Position numbers and translations under genes: made by a program. Below the pieces are notes generated by a model. The model saw nothing but the letters and a program-made list of their open reading frames with translations, had not been told where the DNA came from and did no database searches. A stretch of 64,000 nt of DNA. Source: Treponema sp. (GTDB taxonomy: Bacteria; Spirochaetota; Spirochaetia; Treponematales; Treponemataceae). This document shows positions 59,093 through 64,000 of this stretch, piece after piece; within the stretch, counting starts at the first letter, position 1; each line of letters opens with the position of its first letter. The DNA is taken from the NCBI GenBank assembly GCA_016293005.1, contig JAEDFA010000001.1, positions 1 through 64,000 on the forward strand. The letters run 5' to 3'.

Positions 59093-60122
59093 AGATTGTG
59101 ATGAACTTTTATTGATTTCTATTGGCCGGATAACTTTTCTTTCTGTTGCAGAAAAAATAACGCTTTTAAATTCTGTATCAGATCCATATATTCTTTCTGA
59201 ATTAAAAAAAGAAAATTTTGTTTCGCTTTTTAAAAGAAATATTTCGGCTTATTGGAACGGTCATGAAAATTTTTTGGCGGCAAAAAAAGAACTTTCTATT
59301 TTAAAAGCAAAAAAAATTGAATATATTTTGTACGATGAAAAAGATTATCCTTTTCTTTTAAGACAGACTACAAATGCGCCTTTTATTCTGTTTTACCGCG
59401 GGAATATAAATGCCCTTAAGAAAAAGACTGTTTCTGTTGTTGGAACAAGACTTGTTTCTCCGGAAGCAAAAAAAGCAGCGTATGAGTTTTCGTATAATGC
59501 TTCAAAAAACGGTTATGCGGTTGTTTCCGGCCTTGCTTACGGAATAGACTGCATTTCTCATAGCGGGGCAGTTGATGCAGTTTTTGATGCAGATAAAAAT
59601 TCAGTCTTGCCGGGCGGAACTGTGGCTGTTTTACCATGCGGCTGTGAATCTGTCGTTCCTAAGGGAAATATCAGGCTTGCTGAAAATATTTTAAAAACCG
59701 GTGGCTGCCTTTTAAGTGAATATGTTCCTGGCATTCAGGCAGAGTCATGGCGTTTTGTTCAGCGAAATAGAATTATTGCATCTTTGTCTCCAGCTGTTGT
59801 CGTAATTCAGGCTCCTCCCGGAAGCGGTTCTTTGATTACGGCAGATTATGCGCTTGAATATGGTCGGGATGTAATTTTTCATGAAGCGGCATTTTCAGAA
59901 AATTCCATGCAGATTTCAAAAGTTGTTATGGAGAAAAAAACGAAAATCCGTGAGAAACAACTTAACTCATCTTCATTTTCACTTAATTCTGCTGAAAAAT
60001 TCGTTTTTGAAGGAGCGCCTGTTATAAAAAATTTTCAAGATTATGAAAGGTGTCTTGAAGAAATTCCTGGTATTCGTAATAATAAAGAAATTCAGTATGA
60101 ATTATTCAGTGAGGTTTGCTGA
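59082..60122 (+). CDS. dprA: DNA-processing protein DprA (Smf)
   Basis: 346 residues from the ATG at 59082, inside the end of the TPR lipoprotein gene. DprA loads RecA on incoming single-stranded DNA. The Rossmann-like core shows VVGTRLVSPEAKKAAYEF, VVSGLAYGIDCISHSGA, LPCGCESVVPKGN and QAPPGSGSLITADYALEYG. An N-terminal helical region of about 110 residues precedes it. It is followed by topA, xerC and hslV, an order also seen in Bacillus around topA-codV-clpQ. Confidence 0.93.
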   Translation: MSFRDCDELLLISIGRITFLSVAEKITLLNSVSDPYILSELKKENFVSLFKRNISAYWNGHENFLAAKKELSILKAKKIEYILYDEKDYPFLLRQTTNAPFILFYRGNINALKKKTVSVVGTRLVSPEAKKAAYEFSYNASKNGYAVVSGLAYGIDCISHSGAVDAVFDADKNSVLPGGTVAVLPCGCESVVPKGNIRLAENILKTGGCLLSEYVPGIQAESWRFVQRNRIIASLSPAVVVIQAPPGSGSLITADYALEYGRDVIFHEAAFSENSMQISKVVMEKKTKIREKQLNSSSFSLNSAEKFVFEGAPVIKNFQDYERCLEEIPGIRNNKEIQYELFSEVC

Positions 60123-60215
60123 AAAAAATATAATTTTATTTTAAATGGTATAAAAAAACGGGTGAGTTTAAAAAATTCCCTTAAGATAACTTAAAATAAA
60201 ACTGTAGGTGTTGAA

Positions 60216-62351
60216 ATGGCTGAAAAAAAATCATCAACAAAAAAATCAAAAAGTATTGAAACATTGATTATCGTTGAGTCTCCTTCAAAAGCGCAGTCAA
60301 TCGAAGGATATTTAGGTCCAGGTTATACTGTAAAAGCTTCTGTAGGTCATTTAATCGATTTACCAAAGTCACGACTTGGGATTGATGTTGATAATAATTT
60401 TGAGCCTGAATACATTACTTGTCGCGGAAAAGCAAAAATTTTAAAAGAACTTCAAAAAGATGCAAAAAAATCAAAAAATGTACTGCTTGCTTCCGATCCC
60501 GACCGTGAAGGAGAAGCGATTGCATGGCATTTGAACAATGTTTTGAAAGATAAAACTGATGCAAAAATCAGCCGAATTGTATTTCATGAAATTACGGTTG
60601 GTGCAATAAAAGAAGCGGTGAAACATCCTGGTGAAATAGATGAATCAAAGGTGAATTCACAGAAGGCTAGACGCGTACTTGACCGTCTTGTGGGTTACAA
60701 TCTTAGCCCGCTTTTGTGGAGTAAGGTAAAAAACGGACTTTCTGCCGGCCGTGTACAGTCAGTTGCCCTTCGCCTTATTTGTGAGCGTGAAGAAGAGGTG
60801 GAAAATTTTCTACCAGAAGAATATTGGACGCTTGATGCATCTTTTTCAAAAGGTCGTTCAGAGTTTAAAGCTCAGCTTGTAAGTTATAAAGGTGAAAAAC
60901 CAGATTTTAAAAATATTGAACCGGTTAATTCTATTATCGAAAAAATTAAAAAATCAGAGTGCACGGTTTCTTCTGTAAAGTCAACAGAAAAAACTGTAAG
61001 GCCAAAACCGCCGTTTACGACTTCAACTCTTCAGCAGGTTGCAGCAAACAGACTTGGTTTTACTTCCAGAAAAACTATGCAGATTGCACAGCAGCTTTAT
61101 GAAGGTATAAATATCGGTGCGCATCGAACAGGTCTTATCACTTATATGCGAACTGACTCGGTTCGAATTTCGGATATGGCGCTTGAAAATGTACGAAAAT
61201 GGATTTTATCAAATTATCCTGAAAATCTTCCTGAAAAACCAATTTTTTATAGTGTTGAAAAAGATGCTCAGGATGCTCATGAAGGTATAAGACCGACTTA
61301 CATAGAATATACTCCGGACAGTATAAAGAATTTTCTTTCGCGTGATCAGTTAAAACTTTATTCTATTATTTGGGAACGCTTTGTTTCAAGTCAGATGACA
61401 AATGCAAAAACTACAACTGTAAGCGTTGAACTTTCTGTAGAAGATGCTTTGTTCAGGGCGAGTGCAAGCAAGGTTTCAGAAAAAGGTTTTTACAATGTAA
61501 TAAAACTTCTTTCTTCGCGAGAAGATAAAACAGGAAATTTTCCTTCATTAAAACAGGGAGAAACTCTTCAAATAAAAGAATTTTATCCTGAACAGCATTT
61601 TACGCAAGGTCCTGCCCGCTATAATGATGCTACGATTGTTGCTACATTAAAAGAAAAAGGTCTTGCCCGTCCTTCAACTTATGTAGCTACAATTGATAAA
61701 TTATTTGATCGTTATTATGTAACAAGAAACAACAAGCAGATTGTTCCGACTCAGCTTGGAAAAATTATTTGTAAAATTTTAGTTGAATCTTTCCCAGAGG
61801 TTATAAACGAACATTTTACAGCCGAAGTTGAAAATAATCTTGATAAAGTTGAACGCAATGAACTTGTATGGAACACGATGATTGCAGATTTCTTTTCTCC
61901 GTTTAAAGAACGTGTTGATAAGGTGATGGAATCAGTTGCAAGTGTAAAGGGAAGTCTTGATGAACCTACAGATAAAATTTGCGAAAAATGCGGAAAACCT
62001 ATGATGAAGAAACTCGGAAGATTCGGTTTTTTCCTTGCATGTTCAGGTTTCCCAGAATGTCACAATACAAAATCTATTCCTTTGGCAAAATGTCCTGTTA
62101 AAGGCTGTAATGGTGAAATTGTTGCCAGAAAAACAAAAGGTCGTGGAAAAGAATTCTACGGCTGTACAAATTATCCTGAATGTAGTTTCATAAGTCATTT
62201 TAAACCGATTGATCAGTATTGTCCTAAGTGCGGCTGGTTTCTTGTTGAAAAATTTGATAAGAAAAACGGTTCGTATAAATCTTGTATAAATCCGGACTGC
62301 GATTACTTACATTCTGCCGATGAAGAAACATCTCATTTACCAGAAGCGTAA
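60216..62351 (+). CDS. topA: DNA topoisomerase I
   Basis: 711 residues. The Toprim domain has VESPSKAQSIEGYLG and ASDPDREGEAIAWHL; the active-site Tyr is in GLITYMRTDSVRIS. Three zinc ribbons end the protein: CEKCGKPMMK...CSGFPEC, CPVKGCNGEI...CTNYPEC, and CPKCGWFLVE...CINPDC. TopA relaxes negative supercoils. Ribosome site TAGGTG. Confidence 0.96.
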   Translation: MAEKKSSTKKSKSIETLIIVESPSKAQSIEGYLGPGYTVKASVGHLIDLPKSRLGIDVDNNFEPEYITCRGKAKILKELQKDAKKSKNVLLASDPDREGEAIAWHLNNVLKDKTDAKISRIVFHEITVGAIKEAVKHPGEIDESKVNSQKARRVLDRLVGYNLSPLLWSKVKNGLSAGRVQSVALRLICEREEEVENFLPEEYWTLDASFSKGRSEFKAQLVSYKGEKPDFKNIEPVNSIIEKIKKSECTVSSVKSTEKTVRPKPPFTTSTLQQVAANRLGFTSRKTMQIAQQLYEGINIGAHRTGLITYMRTDSVRISDMALENVRKWILSNYPENLPEKPIFYSVEKDAQDAHEGIRPTYIEYTPDSIKNFLSRDQLKLYSIIWERFVSSQMTNAKTTTVSVELSVEDALFRASASKVSEKGFYNVIKLLSSREDKTGNFPSLKQGETLQIKEFYPEQHFTQGPARYNDATIVATLKEKGLARPSTYVATIDKLFDRYYVTRNNKQIVPTQLGKIICKILVESFPEVINEHFTAEVENNLDKVERNELVWNTMIADFFSPFKERVDKVMESVASVKGSLDEPTDKICEKCGKPMMKKLGRFGFFLACSGFPECHNTKSIPLAKCPVKGCNGEIVARKTKGRGKEFYGCTNYPECSFISHFKPIDQYCPKCGWFLVEKFDKKNGSYKSCINPDCDYLHSADEETSHLPEA

Positions 62352-62395
62352 TATTTTTTTAATTAAAAAATAAAAAAATTGGTGGCAGGTAAAAT

Positions 62396-63298
62396 ATGAT
62401 TCTAAAAGATGTCTGTGAAGAATTTATAATTTACATAAAATCTGTCCGTGGGCTTTCAGAAAATACGGTTACAGGTTATACAAAAGATCTTGAACATCTT
62501 TGTGAGATTTTAGGGGATGATGCGCCAATTGACAATGTTTCTTCAGAAGATTTAAGGCTTTGTATTGCAAAACTCTCCGATGCAAAAATGGCAGTAACTT
62601 CAGTAAACCGTTTTATCGCCGCAGTAAGGACTTTGTTTTCTTATGCAAGAAGGTTTGGTTATATTTTAAAAAATCCCGCGCTCGAAATAAAAACTCTAAA
62701 AGCGCCAAAATATATGCCTAAATTTCTTACTTCCCCGGAAATTGACAGTCTTTGCAAGGCGCCTGAAAAAAATGAACTTTTATGGAAAACGCGTGATAAA
62801 GCATTGTTTGAGATGATGTATTCAAGTGGTTGCCGTGTAAGTGAAATTATTTCTTTAAAAATTTCAGATCTTGAAAACGGGAATTCGTCTGCGATTGTGA
62901 CTGGAAAAGGCAAAAAAGACAGAAGGGTTTTCTTTGAAGAAGATGCAAAAAAAGCGCTTGATGATTATTTAAATGACAGAAAAAATCGTTTTCAAAATCA
63001 GGCTGAAGGGGATTGTCCGTATCTTTTTGTAAATCAAAACGGGACTCACCTTACATCAGGCGGAGTTCGATATATTCTTTCACGATATTCAGGTGAAGAA
63101 GGAATAAATCATCATATAAATCCGCACGCGATTCGTCATACATTTGCAACGAGCATGCTTTCAAATGGAGCTGATGTTCGCTATATTCAGGAAATGCTAG
63201 GGCATTCAAGTATTTCAACAACGCAGCGGTATACGCACATTACGACAGAATCTCTGATTGAAATTTATAAAAAAGCGCATCCGCATGGAAAAAATTAA
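62396..63298 (+). CDS. xerC: tyrosine recombinase XerC/XerD type
   Basis: 300 residues. Xer recombinases resolve chromosome dimers at dif. The N-terminal SAM-like core-binding domain (VCEEFIIYIKSVRGLSENTV) is followed by the catalytic domain with Arg in SGCRVSEI, Lys in GKGKKDRR, His-x-x-Arg in HAIRHTFA, His in LGHSSIST and the nucleophile Tyr in TTQRYTHI. All six are intact. Position after topA matches xerC/codV in other bacteria, hence the symbol, but XerD cannot be excluded. No dif-like site seen nearby. Confidence 0.9.
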   Translation: MILKDVCEEFIIYIKSVRGLSENTVTGYTKDLEHLCEILGDDAPIDNVSSEDLRLCIAKLSDAKMAVTSVNRFIAAVRTLFSYARRFGYILKNPALEIKTLKAPKYMPKFLTSPEIDSLCKAPEKNELLWKTRDKALFEMMYSSGCRVSEIISLKISDLENGNSSAIVTGKGKKDRRVFFEEDAKKALDDYLNDRKNRFQNQAEGDCPYLFVNQNGTHLTSGGVRYILSRYSGEEGINHHINPHAIRHTFATSMLSNGADVRYIQEMLGHSSISTTQRYTHITTESLIEIYKKAHPHGKN

Positions 63299-63508
63299 AA
63301 TTTGATGTCAGTGTTTTGTTATTTTTACTTTTCATTTTGAAATCTTTTATGTATATTTAAAAGAAATTCTTTAAAAATAGAATTTTATTTGTGTAGAAGG
63401 TTTTTGCTCCGGCGTTTTGTCGTATAAAGTGCATAAAATCCTTTTGCAATACCTTTTAAAGGCCAACATACTTCGTTCATTTAGTCGAGGTTGTTGATTG
63501 GAGTTTTT
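63299..63508. other. 210-bp spacer before hslV
   Basis: No gene. It contains short A/T-rich stretches, a GGAG ribosome site before hslV and no clear terminator for the recombinase gene. I see no convincing promoter. Confidence 0.4.
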
Positions 63509-64000
63509 ATGGGAAAAAAAATAAAAATCCGTTCGACTACAATTCTTGCTGTAAGAAAAGACGGAAAAGTTGCTATGGCAGGCGACGGTCAGTGTACTTT
63601 AGGTGAAACTGTCTGTAAAGGCAATTCTCGAAAAGTTAGAAAAATTTACGATGGAAAAATTTTGACAGGTTTTGCAGGAAGCGTTGCAGATGCTTTTACT
63701 TTGCTTGATAAATTTGAATCTAAAGTAAAAGAATATAATGGCGATTTAATGCGTTCTGCTGTTGAACTTGCAAAAGCATGGAGGACTGACCGCTCTCTTC
63801 AAAAATTAGAGGCGATGCTTTTAGTTGCCGATAAAGAAAAAATTCTTTTAATCAGCGGGGATGGAAATGTGATTGAACCTGAAAGTGATGCAATTGCAAT
63901 CGGGTCGGGTGGAAATTACGCTTATTCTGCGGCTTTAGCTTATCTTGACAGTTCTGATTTAACGGCAAAAGAAATTGCAGAACGAGCAGTTCATATCGCA
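63509..64000 (+). CDS. hslV: HslV peptidase subunit (5' part, continues past the window)
   Basis: 164 codons up to the window end, still open. HslV is the proteasome-like peptidase of the HslUV ATP-dependent protease. The nucleophile is probably Thr10 ([17 protein letters not shown]), so a 9-residue propeptide would be removed; in Escherichia coli only Met is cleaved. [20 protein letters not shown] and [17 protein letters not shown] match the family. hslU should follow outside the window. Confidence 0.95.
   Translation, partial: MGKKIKIRSTTILAVRKDGKVAMAGDGQCTLGETVCKGNSRKVRKIYDGKILTGFAGSVADAFTLLDKFESKVKEYNGDLMRSAVELAKAWRTDRSLQKLEAMLLVADKEKILLISGDGNVIEPESDAIAIGSGGNYAYSAALAYLDSSDLTAKEIAERAVHIA

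Noticed and set aside
1..64000. CRISPR arrays, insertion sequences, prophage or integrative elements
   Set aside because: No regularly spaced repeats, transposase or phage genes were seen; the one tyrosine recombinase has the topA neighbourhood of a housekeeping Xer protein.

Overview
The window looks like a chromosomal segment from a spirochaete of the genus Treponema. The reasons are the low GC content with A/T-rich spacers, two adjacent FlaB-type flagellins (periplasmic-flagellum core proteins), the flgN-flgK-flgL-fliW-csrA block, many exported TPR proteins and lipoproteins with relaxed lipoboxes, a threonyl-tRNA synthetase without the N-terminal TGS domain, and an Rnf complex. This is inferred from gene content; the species cannot be named from the sequence alone. 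I see no insertion sequence, prophage, CRISPR array or rRNA. The segment reads as core genome.

Layout. 1-54: end of a tRNA-His gene. 128-4525 (+): late flagellar operon flgN-flgK-flgL-fliW-csrA behind a perfect sigma-28 promoter. 4528-12147 (-): tsaB/tsaE, an unknown protein plus a PilZ protein behind a sigma-28-like promoter, fliD, flaG and two flagellins; the upstream flagellin has its own sigma-28 promoter and a leader with a CsrA-type hairpin. 12346-19189 (-): rdgB, a helix-turn-helix protein, a DHH phosphoesterase, a small exported protein, argF, tRNA-Met, nrdR and lnt. 19253-24001 (+): galactokinase-like protein, surE, a TPR protein and an exported NHL-repeat protein. 24027-27299 (-): dinB and a large unknown membrane protein. 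27396-32567 (+): unknown protein, lipoprotein, trmB, ligA, unknown. 32570-37853 (-): M23 peptidase, recJ, pyrimidine-nucleoside phosphorylase, recO. 38075-38722 (+): DNA-binding/EIIA fusion. 38745-39944 (-): transglutaminase-like exported protein. 40044-49717 (+): RluA-type synthase, the rimP-nusA-infB-rbfA-truB operon, bactofilin, a TPR protein, mtaB. 49800-55163 (+): tRNA-Pro and rnfCDGEAB. 55171-57095 (-): thrS and a 56-residue protein. 57396-64000 (+): ispH, a TPR lipoprotein, dprA, topA, xerC-type recombinase and the start of hslV.

How the parts work together. The motility genes form a regulatory circuit: sigma-28 transcribes the hook-junction genes together with fliW and csrA, and also the flagellin. 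The flagellin leader offers CsrA a GGA hexaloop hairpin and an AGGAGG start site, while FliW is the known antagonist of CsrA. The rimP-nusA-infB operon carries its own control region: a 26-bp perfect palindrome lies over the promoter spacer and -10, and an intrinsic terminator sits before rimP. tsaE, tsaB and mtaB belong to the same tRNA A37 modification pathway.

The most unexpected pattern is in transcription starts. Eight genes or operons (tsaE, rdgB, lnt, the 694-aa membrane protein, recO, the RluA-type synthase, bactofilin, rnfC) have a good -10 hexamer 6 to 10 nt before the start codon, seven of them at exactly 17 bp from a -35, and no Shine-Dalgarno sequence. This predicts leaderless mRNAs. 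All coordinates, starts and motifs were read by eye; no database search was possible.
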